Of a stretch of DNA of 64,000 nt, positions 1-10,426 are shown piece after piece. The first letter of the stretch is position 1. Each line of letters begins with the position of its first letter. The notes beneath the pieces were generated by a model. It made no database searches. It saw only the letters and a list, made by a program, of their open reading frames with translations, and was not told the origin of the DNA. Position numbers and translations under genes: made by a program. This DNA is from Heterobasidion occidentale (lineage: Eukaryota > Basidiomycota > Agaricomycetes > Russulales > Bondarzewiaceae): positions 1,426,001 through 1,490,000 of the forward strand of contig JBCAQO010000006.1 of NCBI GenBank assembly GCA_039111635.1, read 5' to 3'.

Positions 1-178
1 ATTGACAAGCGGTGTCCCCTCTAGGCTCACATTTTGTAAGTCGAGGCAGCTGAAGATGGACCACTTTCGATTACTCACAACTGAGCTATAGCTGCTGGTA
101 TTCGTTCCTGCATAGGGTAAGCCCGAGGCGTGTGACTTGATTTGCTGCAACGTCCTGATTGTTTTTTTTCCTTTACAG

Positions 179-424
179 ATGGAAGTTCGCGTACGTGACG
201 TGCTTCGCATAGAATCTGAGACTGCGCTGACTACACCCGCGCTTCTTTCCAGTGTCATCGAGCTACAGGCGATTTTGGCGAGCGTCCTGGAAAAGTTCGA
301 ATTCGCGATGCCGCCCGACGCGGACAAGCACCCTGTCTGCAGGAAACCCACCTTGGTGATGACACCGATCGTCGATGGCCACCGGGGGACTTGGTTGGGT
401 TTGACGGTCAAGAACGTGGCGTAA
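179..424 (+). CDS. Probable cytochrome P450, last exon (5' part outside window)
   Basis: Only the 3' end is present. The last exon opens after a T-rich tract and TTTACAG ending at 178 and runs to a TAA at 422-424. The stretch ELQAILASVLEKFEF, then a Pro/Asp-rich turn and LVMTPIVDG, is the order seen at the C-terminus of fungal P450s: the helix after the haem-cysteine loop, then the final beta strands. The haem-binding Cys motif is not visible in 1-178, so it must lie further upstream. Substrate and clan cannot be judged. The family call is inference from a short tail; another enzyme with a similar end is possible. Confidence 0.45.
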   Translation: MEVRVRDVLRIESETALTTPALLSSVIELQAILASVLEKFEFAMPPDADKHPVCRKPTLVMTPIVDGHRGTWLGLTVKNVA

Positions 425-688
425 GTATGAGACGAGGGTTGTTCCCGTGTAAATGGCCGTAGTACGTAGTGCCATACAACAGACTTGATGTAAATGTCAA
501 TTTGCTCGGTTATGTCATGTAACTTGCTTTGCGTGCGGAAGGAAGATCACGAATGAAGCGTTCTATGGACTGAAGCCTGTGTGGGTTGCGATATGATGCT
601 ATGATGGCGCGCGCGTGGAGTGATCCGGAATAGGAAGTGGGCTTGGACGCGACGGAGAGGAATCGGTGCAACTGGTTGAGCACGTCCG

Positions 689-3600
689 ATGTCCCACTCC
701 CCTGCCAAAGCTCGTCAGTTTTCGATCCCGATGCAGACAAAGTCCACAGGGATACCCACCCCAGGCAGGCTCCGCTCCCCCTCCACGACACACCTCCCTC
801 TCTCCCTCCCCGACAACGACACCATGACCGCAGCCTTCGCAGACGCTATCAAGGCAAACGACCCTGCTGCACACAGGCCCATCCAGCCCAACAACACCGG
901 CCCCGCATCCTACTCGTACCTCGCACAGTCAGGTCGCAGGTCCGTCGTGGGCCGTCCCCCGTCCGTCGCGTCCTCCTCCTCTGCTCCCGGCACCACCCCC
1001 TTCAGAGCCATCCCACCGCGCTCAAAACACCAACAACGCGCCCGGCAAGTCGCCAGTCGGCCGCATTCGACAAGGGCCCTGCTCGAGCCGACAGGTTGTT
1101 CGACGTCGGGGATAGCGTCCGCATCGAGAGTCTCGGCTTCGAGGGGACGCTCAGGTTCATCGGCGAGATTGATGGGAAATCCGGCCAGTGGGCAGGCGTC
1201 GAGCTCGGCGGCGGCTTCGCAGGCAAGGGAAAGAACGATGGCTCGGTCAACAAGTGAGTCGCGCCCTTACCCCCTCAGAACAGATTTCTTGTGATACGAT
1301 GCCACGCGTTCTTCTGCATCCCGTCTCGTTTCGTGTTGGTCATTTATACATTCGTTCAGATCGACCCGCCACTAATCACGTCTAGCTTCACGCACAATGC
1401 CCCCAACGATCTCCATACTTGCGCCGTGCTTCTTCGTCTTCTGCCCCATCCAACAGTCTTTCGCTAATCGTCTCGCACAATGACTGATTTTCATTGGTTG
1501 TAGTAAATATTATTTTGTCTGTCCACCAAAGTGCGGTGTATTCGTGGCGCTCGCCAAACTTTCCCCCCCGACGGTCGGGCCTGGTGGCATCTCCAGACCG
1601 TCGTCGGTCGCGTCGTCTCGCAGCGGCCGAGTCACCCCGTCTGTTTCAGGTCGCATAACGCCTTCCTACGGCCTCAAGAACAACGGCCGCGTCACCCCGT
1701 CCATGTCGACCAGCAGGGTCACTTCAGCCGTGACGCCTGCCGCCCGCACACGCACGAAAACGCCAGTGTCGGCGGCGACGCCCAGGGCACCCACGTCCCC
1801 GAACGGGCACGGGGCTGTCACCCCGGGCTCCCGCGCGTCGCGCTACGTCGGCGTCACCGCAAAGCAGCTCACCTCGCGCGCGCCGGGGGGGCCGCCCGTC
1901 CCAGCGAGCCCCACGCGATTCGCAGGACGCGCCTCGCCCCCATCGTTGATCCACGCTGGCAAGACCCCCCGAGCCGCGCAGGGAACCAGACCCATCGGCC
2001 TCGGGATCGGCTCGCCAGCCGGGACGCCGACAAAGGGCCGCACGTCCCTCATGACCCCGCGCGGTCGAATACCGAGCGCCATCGCGATGCCCCCGCCCCC
2101 CTCCCCAGGCGGGAGCTCGACCCGGAGCCAGTCGGTGTCGCTGAACGACTACCCCCAGTCGTCGCCCGTCCCAAGCGCGTTCACCTCCAACGACCTGGAG
2201 ATGAACGGCCGCGCCATCCAGGACCAGGTCGCCCAGCTGCTGTCCGGCCGGGCGTCGCACGTCGCCATGCGAACGCCGCCGCCCCATTCTCCGCCGGCAT
2301 CACATGTCGCGTTCCCCCTGGTAGATTCGGCCGAGTCGCTGCGGCCACTGCAGCTCAAGCTCGAGGCGCTGCAGGCCGAGAAAGACCAGCTCAAGGCGCT
2401 CGCCGAAGCGCGCAAGAGCGGGGAGCTCGAGTCCGCGCAGCGCGCACAGAGCCTGCAGGAAGACCGGGATCGCGCGGTCGCGCGCACCGCGGAGCTCGAG
2501 ACGTCGGTGAAGACCGCAGAGCGCGCTCTGAGCGAGCGGACGGCGCAAATCGAAGGCCTCGAGCGCGCGGTCGCGCATGCCGCCGCCGACGTCGAGAAGG
2601 CGAAGAGCGACGGCGAGGCGCGGCTCCGCGACCTACAGTCCCGCCTCGACGACAAGGAGTCCCTGATGAAGGACCTCAAGGGCGCCATCGAGACGAAGGA
2701 GGCCGGCGAGAGCGAGACGAACGCCGCGCTGAAGGCGAAGAATGCGGAGATCGCGCTGCTGGAGGCGCGTGTCCAGAAGGCTTACGCGGAGCTCGAGGAA
2801 GAGCGCAGAGAGCTTGGTGGGCAGGTCGACGAGCTTCGGCAAGCTGGCCAGGTATTATTTCTTCTGTTCGCCTCTTTCTTTTTCTCATGCCGAGGTCGTC
2901 TATTGACAGGAAACCATCGCGTTGTACGAGGAGCGCATGAGCGCCGCCGAGACCAAGCGCTACGAGCTGGAAGACGCCATCGCCGCTCTGCAAGAGCAGT
3001 CCCGGGCGCAAGCGCAGCCCCCCTCGCCGTCCGTGGCGCGCTTCTCGTCGTCCGCCGCGCAGATCGAGAACGAGACGCTGCGCGACCAGGTCGTGCACCT
3101 GCAGAGCAAGCTCGCGGCGCTCGAGGACGCGCTCGAGGACGCGCGCGCGACCGCGGACAAGGAGGAGGCGATGGTGCACGACCGGATGAAGCGCTTCCGC
3201 GAGAAGGAGGAGGGGCTCCGCGCGCAGGTCGCCGAGGGCGAGAAGGAGCTCGAGCGCGTGCTCAAGTCCGAGGAGGGCGCACGTGCGCGGATCGAGGAGA
3301 TCGAGGAGGCGTTCCGGGAGGCGACCGTCGCGCTGGAGAACGCGCGGGCCGAGATCGAGGTGCTGCGCGCGGAGATCGCGGTACGTCCCGTGTTTTGTGC
3401 TTGCCCGTGTTGGGGCGTGTCGCGCTCACCTGCTGTCTTCTTTTGGGGCAGAACCTCGAGGGCTTGGCTGCGGACCCGACGTCCCCAGATGCGTCGGACA
3501 GGATCGCGGAGGTCGCGCAGCGCGCCGCTGCCGACCGCACGCGTGCGGCAGAGGAGATCGCACAACTCAAGGCTACCGTCGAGCGGTTGCATCTGTCCAA

Positions 3601-4981
3601 GGCCGAGGCGCAGCCCAACGGCGACACGAGCGATCTCGAAGAGATCGCCGAGCGACTGTTCATTGAGAAAGATCAGGTGAGGCGACTCGACCATCTTTTC
3701 TGAGCCGTTTCTTTTGACCGAAGCTCCTTTCTCTAGCTCGAGGATCAACAGACGAAGCTGCAAGAGACGATCGCAGAACTGCGCGAGCGTCTGGAGCAGC
3801 AGTCCTCAGAGATCGAGTCCTTGCGCAAACGGGCACAGCGCGATCTTCCTGTTCAAGACATCTTACCTGACGCGAGGCCGGCGCCCCCGCCGTCGCCGTC
3901 GCGGTACGAGACCAGTGCCTTGCGCGAGGAGATCGCAGGTCTGAAGTGAGTGTCTGTGCGGTCACCTGCCCACTTTATACGCTGATTGTTGATCGACATC
4001 TCTAGGCATATCGTAGAAGAACTGCGGAGGGAAAGCGCCGCTGCGAGCCAGCGGAACAAGCTCCTCGAGTCTGAGAACAAGCTTTTGATCTCAGAGACGG
4101 ACCAGCTCCGCGACGTGAGTCTTTTCCCCCCGAGATAGCACGGCCGATAACTCATCGGTGGTTTAGGAAATGAAGGCCCTCGAGAACAGCGTCGAGCAGA
4201 GTCTACTGCGCGAAGAGCAGGCTCTGGAGGAGGGCTCGCCGACCATCAGCGACGACGTGGCTTCATTGCGGAGAGCACTGAAGGAGCTCAAGGCGAAGCA
4301 CGAGGTACGGGTCAAGGTCGTCGTCGAGATGGTGATTGACTGCTGACGCGCGCGTGTCGCAGACCGACATCGATCAGCTTCGGAAGAAGCAGGCGGATGC
4401 GGAGCTGAAGAGCGCTCGGACGATCCACGACGTAAGTTCTTCCGGTGTCTTTTCGACCTTTGTCTAATCGTGGGCGGGGGGCGGTCTGCAGCTCAACAAG
4501 GAGGTCAGTGAACTGGAGAGCTTGATCGAGTCCAAGGTGAGCTAAACGACATGACCCTCCGATTAATTCCTCATCTGACGTGCTGTATCTAGATTTATCG
4601 AGAAGTAAGTCTTATGTTTGATCTACGCGATACGATTTTGCTGACGAGCCACAGGACGAGTTGGAGCAAGAGGTGGACCGGCTGAAAGACAAGCTGTCGA
4701 GAAGCCACAAGAAGTCGTCCACGCGGCTCTCGGACGTCGTCAGCCATACGACCGATTCCGAGACCGTCGTGTCGGACGACACGCCCGTCGGGCCGCACGG
4801 ATCGGACGTGTGCGAGATCTGCGAGCAGCCCGGCCACGACATCTTCACCTGCGACGTGCTGAAGGGCAACGCGCCGGCGCCGTCTCGGCCACAGAGCTCC
4901 GCGTCCTCGCTGTTCTGCGAGGACTGCGAGGGCTACGGGCACACGGCGGCGGACTGCCCGCACTCGATGGACGTGTTCTGA
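689..4981 (+). CDS. CLIP1: CLIP-170/Bik1/Tip1-type microtubule plus-end tracking protein
   Basis: About 1,150 residues in roughly 12 exons. The N-terminus is Ser/Pro-rich and basic. One CAP-Gly domain follows (RIESLGFEGTLRFIGEIDG ... WAGVELGG, then KYYFVCPPKCGVFVALAKL across the intron 1254-1503). Next come a Ser/Thr/Pro linker with TPS-type repeats, a long Glu/Ala/Arg coiled coil (about 2330-4760), and two C-terminal zinc knuckles (CEICEQPGHDIFTC, CEDCEGYGHTAADC). This is the CLIP-170 domain order. Family members bind growing microtubule ends and link them to cortex and dynein. ATG 689 is chosen because the peptide after it reads like basidiomycete CLIP N-termini. The frame changes between about 930 and 1010, so a small intron is inferred there but its ends are not resolved. 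Exon 4593-4604 is only 12 nt. Confidence 0.9.
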
Positions 4982-5276
4982 ACGGCTGATTTATGGGTAT
5001 GATACGGGCTATGCAGCGCGCTATGCGATTCGTGCTTGTTTTGGTGGGCGTGTTTTCGGAACGGATTAAAATGATTTCTAGGCTCTATACATACACCTAT
5101 ATACCAACTGTAATCACAACAAGCTATCGACGTGTTGACTGGAAGCCCTCGCAGCAGCTGAGATGACCCGGAGCAGCGGTGACGTCAGTGACGTCATGGC
5201 TCGCAAGGTGCGTCCCCGCCTTGAAAAGGTTCGTGACACTTGTTCGTCCTCGCCTGCTCTCAACCATTTCTCAACC

Positions 5277-6281
5277 ATGTCTTACGCCTCCGTCGCCGCA
5301 CAAGACGCACCGCCGCTTTCGGAACAGGTCTGCTTCGCTCTATCCTGATTATATCTTTTACCTGAGTCCTTCCGTTACCGTTGCAGCCCAAACCCGACCC
5401 CGCTCTCCTCAACACTGGCTCGTCCAGGTTCGACGCCGTGGCAGACGACGCCTCGAAAGTGAACGTTGTCCCCGCCGGCTTTAAGGAGAACCCCTCCACA
5501 CTCACGTCAGAGACCCGCGAGAGCCTAGTTAGAGACGCCGAGTCCGCGGGCGATAGGGCTCGAAGCAGTGCCCACAAGGCAGAGGCAGAGGGCCTCCACT
5601 ACTGGGAAGTTGCCAAGGAACACCTGCTCAGGCCCGCAGTTGCTGGTGGGCTCATTGGCATCGGTGGGCACACCCTAGCTCCATTGGGTGCGGCGCAGTC
5701 TGCTGACAATCGAGCGCGTGCAGTGAACATTGGTCTGTTTGCGGGCGCGAGCTACGCATACTATACACATCCGCCCCTTCGGCGGGACGCCAGGGCCATC
5801 GCGTCGACCGTTGCCGCCGCAATCGCGCTCTTGGGTGGAGAAGGCTACGCCGCGGAGCAATTCCGCCAGACCCCACAAGGAAAGAAGGAAGAGCGCAGGG
5901 CGCGCGAGGAGGGCTCTCTCGTCTACAGGCATGCGCGCGAACACATTCTGAGGCCCGGAGTCTTGGGCGGGATCGTTGGTCTAGGTCGGTTTTGTCCTGT
6001 GATTCAACGCATCGGGCCCGGAGCTTATTACTTGCTTTTTTTCTGCAGTCAATGTAGGCATCCTCGGTGCCGTCGGGTACTTCGCATACACGAACTGGGA
6101 CAGGCCTAGGTGGGATAGGCGCACTGTGTCGGCCATTTCGGTTGGGCTGCTGACGCTCTGGAGCGGCGAGGGGTGAGTTGCCCTTGACTGGTTTGTGTTC
6201 GCATCGAATACTGACTTGCGACGCCCCAGCTTTGTCGCGGAACGGTATCGCGAGGGGAAAATCCATCCGCCGCGGTCTTGA
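5277..6281 (+). CDS. Om14-like mitochondrial outer-membrane protein, internally duplicated
   Basis: Exons 5277-5327, 5387-5663, 5724-5984, 6049-6172 and 6230-6281 join in frame. The protein starts MSYASVAAQ, has a polar N-terminal third, then two related modules of about 75 residues. Each begins with an A-x-EH-(L/I)-LRP core, runs into a Gly-rich helix ending in VN(I/V)G, has an aromatic/Pro/Arg loop, then a second helix ending GEG(Y/F)xAE. Four membrane segments are predicted by eye. The start and the 'EHxLRP...GG' modules resemble fungal Om14-type outer-membrane proteins; that assignment is inference from memory of the family. Introns split the same Val codon in both modules (see findings). 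Short C-terminal tail, stop TGA at 6279-6281. Confidence 0.6.
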
Positions 6282-7462
6282 TGGTCAAGCTTTCACATGA
6301 ATTATCGGGCTGTAACTGATTAACTGGGGCCTCGTCGTATTGTACGCACAATCAATTCCTTTTTCTTTCGGTCGATGTCATTCCGGGGGATGATCCTGTC
6401 CACACTCGTCTTCACCCCTCGCTTCCTTGACGGTCGATGACTGAATAGAATATCTGAACAATGGGCTGTGCAAACAAAAAGCCTTGTCTCGACTATATCC
6501 GTTCCCATACCTCGCAACATCTGGGTCTTGTACGACAATGCCCTTCTGGAGCGTCCTACGCTATGGACCGTTCTATACATTGTCTTTCGCTATGGTCAAG
6601 TCTCCGTCGACGGAGTAAGTCGGTATGGTATCGAATTTGTCGAGGACGGGCGAACAGGATGGGCATCCTGTGATAGATTCAGTTATCTGTACTATCTCTC
6701 TTGTTCGCATCGTCTCTGAGTGGACCTGTGTGAGAACGGACGATGGCGAGAAGTATATCAATGCCCTCGTGGAGCTTGGATGCACACTATCAGAACGATC
6801 CTCACCACCCACGAGCCTGTTCGTAGATGCACCGGAGAGAGCAATCGTTTGGAAACTCTTGCTTCGACACCGCCGACGCTAGCGACACGCATCCTTGAGA
6901 AGCCTTCGATGTGTTCTCGTGGAGCGCGCGTAAAAAGGGGCATATGACAACAGAATTTGACTATACGCCTGTGGGGTCTCAGAGTAGTCTCAGATTCTCA
7001 AGATCTCAAGAGTCGTCCTGCCCCAGAAGCTGCACAGTCGGCCGTAGCCTGGTCGTAAGCTGTCGATCTGGGTGACGTGCAGTTAAGTGATATCAGTCAG
7101 CGGACAAGTACCCTTAGTCATATATATGTCCTTAGCATCTGATAGGGCACTTGACCAACGTCGGATGACCATGTAACCATTGATAAGTCTTCTGATAACT
7201 GCTTCCATCCCTACGCTGTGCCGGCGTGTCATGCGGCGATAAAGGACGTCGCCATCTTGGCTCTTTCTGAGCAGCAGGAAGGCGCAGATCATGCCCTCAG
7301 ACAAAGATGCATCACGTAAATAATACTTGGGGTCTCGAGGAATGCATATCTTTTGGTTGACTAGGTATATATAGTACGAGGCATGGGCAGGAGGAAGGGA
7401 TCGTCATTCCCCTATCATTCTCACTTGACCTCCATATCCACCAACTTTACTAGGTCATCGAG
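6282..7462. other. Intergenic region, no gene seen
   Basis: About 1.2 kb with only short overlapping open frames in all phases and no recognisable protein motif. A TATA-like box near its right end belongs to the downstream gene. Confidence 0.6.
7366..7374 (+). promoter_or_regulatory. TATA-like box
   Basis: TATATATAG lies 97 nt upstream of the ATG of the NmrA-like gene, a plausible TATA position for a fungal promoter with a short leader. It is a sequence match only. Confidence 0.4.
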
Positions 7463-8503
7463 ATGCCTTTCAGCACTTTTGCCATCGCTGGTGTCGGCAA
7501 CATCGGTTCCTTCATAACTGAAGAGCTCCTCAAGCAAAAAGATGCTGGCAAGGCTACCGAGGTTGTTGTCTTGACACGATCCGTATGTCTTGCATCTGTA
7601 TATCCTCAGTTAACGTACTGACCATTTACCGGCCCAGACTTCCACCAACGATGCTACCAAGGAGCTCGCCGCCAAGGGCGCAAAGATCGCTCCTGTCGAC
7701 TACACATCGAAGGCATCACTCACCACGGCGCTCACGGGTGTCGAGGTCGTCATCTGTACCTTCTCCCACTTGTTTCTAGAGGGAGAACAGATTTTAGCAG
7801 AAGCAGCAAAGGCGGCCGGCGCGAAGCTTTTTGTTCCCTCAGAGTTTGGAAACCCCACGGAGAATGCGGAGCATGGGCCACTAGTGGCGAAGAAGAACTT
7901 CCAAGGCAAGCTGCGCGAGATCGGGCTCCCTTACGCCCTGTTCTTCACTGGTCCCTGGACCGACTTTTGTTTTGTTGGGCATGTCGTCATTTTCGACTGG
8001 TCTTTCGTGATAGACGGCTGACGATGATAGGACGTAGGTTCATGGGCTTGGACCTCACCAGCGGGAAAGTGATTGCTGGTGGTGATGGTAATGTTCCCAT
8101 TTCCTGGACTTCTCGGCGCGATGTCGGCCGTTTCGTTGCCTATGCCTTGACCACTCTTCCATCGGAGAAGATTGCTGGACGGACTTTCCGCGTTGAAGGC
8201 GAGCGTGCGGTACGCCAATATCAGTTATTTTGACATGTCCATGCGGCTCACGATGAACACGAACAGTCCTTGAACGAGATCTACAAGGCTTATGAGGCCA
8301 AGACTGGGCAAAAATTGGAAGTCACCTACAAGTCTATCCCCGACCTGCAGACCGCATTCGCGAGCAACCCTCAAGATATTGCGAGCATATTACACTTCGC
8401 GTGGGCCCTGGGAGGCGGAGTGGTAGGAAAGGCAGAAGATGTTACGAACGGAGAGTTCCCCGCTTTCAATCCAGCCAAGGTTCTCGAAGTGTTGAAGGTT
8501 TAA
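7463..8503 (+). CDS. NmrA-like / isoflavone-reductase-like NAD(P)-binding protein
   Basis: Exons 7463-7582, 7638-7978, 8038-8209 and 8267-8503 give 289 residues. The N-terminus has the Rossmann glycine motif AGVGNIGSF, followed by VVVLTRS. Further on are VVICTFSH, LFVPSEFGNPTE and an NmrA-type 'GxDLTSGKV...GDGNVPISWTSRxDVGRFVAYAL' region, with the final helix region Trp/Gly-rich. Such proteins bind NAD(P) and act either as small-molecule reductases or redox sensors; the substrate is unknown. The second intron (7979-8037) only keeps frame if spliced as GC-AG, with donor GCATGT and a CTGAC branch site. A tyrosine/serine catalytic motif of classic SDRs is not evident. Confidence 0.85.
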
Positions 8504-9088
8504 ACAATGTCAAGCCGTCTGTACAAGTGTAAAACATTCCAAGAATTTTGAAGTAAAAAATCTCAACCTGCGTTCTTTAGTAACCTTGGGGTGACGGATA
8601 TAGTTATTCTTCAAAAGAAAATCAAAAACGGTTTGGTTGCCCAGAATCATGGATTATATCCAATTTGGTTGAGATGTTGCGTCGGCAGACCGCCTATACT
8701 CGGGTGAGGCTATATAGGGTACACATCATGCGCCGTGATTGGCTATCAGGGTCGAGGGAACACTCCCAGCACCTATCAGTCAAGCGGTGTTTAATAGGGG
8801 CCTACTTTCGAGCTAGAACGGCATTGCGCGGTTGACAACGCTGATAGATGTAAGCTGAAACATTCATCCGCAGAGCCTATATTGTGAGAACCTCGTTTCG
8901 AAGTGTCTCTGATCAAGACAATAAGGTAGTAATAAGGTATGCATGGGGTGCCGTCCTGAGGCCTGATGATCAGTTTGATGCATTTCAACGTTGATCCCAC
9001 GCCCTGCAACACAATAAAAGCTCCCTGCCTCCCCGTCTCCACGCACCTTAACCTTTGAGCCCAACACAACTACATTGCTTGCTGCATT
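8504..9088. other. Intergenic region, no gene seen
   Basis: Contains the 3' flank of the NmrA-like gene and the promoter of the ARD gene. A CAATAAAAG element near 9010 could serve as a TATA-like box. Nothing else recognised. Confidence 0.5.
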
Positions 9089-9872
9089 ATGCACGGATAC
9101 TACTTTGACAACCTCCTCGGCGACGAGCGCCTCCCGCACGACTCAGGACGGCCCGTGTCACTCGAGACTATCCAGGCGCTGAACATCCAGTACTGGCATG
9201 TGCCCGTCGACATCGAAGGCGGTTGGGAGAAACGCATCGAAGAGCTGTCCAAAGAGAACAACTTCAAGAACCAGGATACGATCAATGTCACGGAGGAGGG
9301 TCTTGGAGACGCCTATGCCGACATTTTGAAGGAGTTCTTCGACGAGTTGAGTGTTGATTGCAACCCCAGTCTCAGTGCGACTGGACTAAGGCGATGATAG
9401 GCACCTGCATGAAGATGACGAGATCCGGTATGTAGTAAAGGGAGCAGGGTATTACGATGTCCGGGGTACGCCGTGATGCTACTGTCTGCGGTTCCGAGGC
9501 TGACTTATTGATGATATGCGTCAGAGCATCCCACCGATGAATGGATCCGCATTCACATTGGTTCGGGGGACCTCATCGCTATCCCTAAGGGTATTTACCA
9601 TCGCTTCATGCTTGATGAGTTGAACGAGATTGCCGGGCTGCGGTTGTGGAAGGTAAGCAGCTGTTCATGCACGAACAAAATATCAGAGCCTTTTCCGACG
9701 GATTGCATAGGACATTCCAAACTGGACACCGCTCCCGCGCACGAAGGACACAGACACGAATGCCTATCGCCTGAAGTACCTCGCTTCTCTGAAGAATTCA
9801 AGCACGTCGAGCTCAGAGAGCTGGGTCAGCTGGATCGGAAGCGTTATCGGTCGGTTTGTCTTGTGGAAGTAG
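9089..9872 (+). CDS. ADI1: Acireductone dioxygenase (methionine salvage)
   Basis: Exons 9089-9345, 9401-9465, 9525-9652 and 9711-9872 encode 203 residues, slightly longer than the usual 180. Cupin fold with the metal-binding set H-x-H-x4-E (HLHEDDE) and the later His in GIYHRF, plus IRYVVKG and YYDVR. The enzyme oxidises the acireductone intermediate of the methionine salvage cycle, giving the keto-acid precursor of methionine (Fe form) or an off-pathway product (Ni form). It is cytosolic or nuclear. The start MHGYYFDN is typical. The C-terminal extension after the [10 protein letters not shown] region is Ser/Trp-rich and fungal in character. No operon-like context with other salvage genes is seen. 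Confidence 0.95.
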
Positions 9873-10426
9873 GCGCGTAACGATTGCAATTACTGAGATG
9901 TGAGATTTCGTCTTCTGTTCTTTTTCGTCCCGCTTTGTTCGCTTTTGTACTTATTACCGCCTTTACGAGAGCGTGGCATTGCATCTTGTAATTGATTCGT
10001 TCTTTCCACTGGCTCTCGCTGCTCAAATATGGGACGGAAGCAAATAGTAAAGTCAACATCGTGCAGTGCAGGAAGGCCGGAGGCAACTCTATCGCGTACC
10101 ATTAATCGATCTTCCTACTGGCGGATACTTTTTGAGCGAGAACATATGATCCATTATTATTCGATGATTGCACCAGAAGATTGAAGTAACAATAAGGAAA
10201 ACAATAGGGCATGTTGAAGCCCTTGCCAAAACTTCGACGACTCTGCGTCTGTGACTATGTATATCGTGACAAAAGATGTGACAATGTGGCTGCCGTGGAC
10301 CCGAGGAAGTCTTCGGCCGTTGCCGATAACTCAAAGTTTTTGTACTCACCGACGCCCACGACGACGCCGACGCCGCTCAAGCTATCCGGCTGATCTTCTT
10401 ACTACCATCTTGACCACGATAACAAC
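9873..10426. other. Intergenic region, no gene seen
   Basis: 3' flank of ADI1 and promoter of the eIF3c gene. Only short open frames without motifs. Confidence 0.5.

Noticed and set aside
5163..5348. Alternative earlier start (ATG 5163) for the Om14-like gene
   Set aside because: Its frame ends inside the first intron and its peptide is unrelated; ATG 5277 gives the family-type MSYA start and a correct splice phase.
6461..6947. Several overlapping open frames on + and -
   Set aside because: All under 90 codons, mutually overlapping, no motifs and no consistent splice joins.
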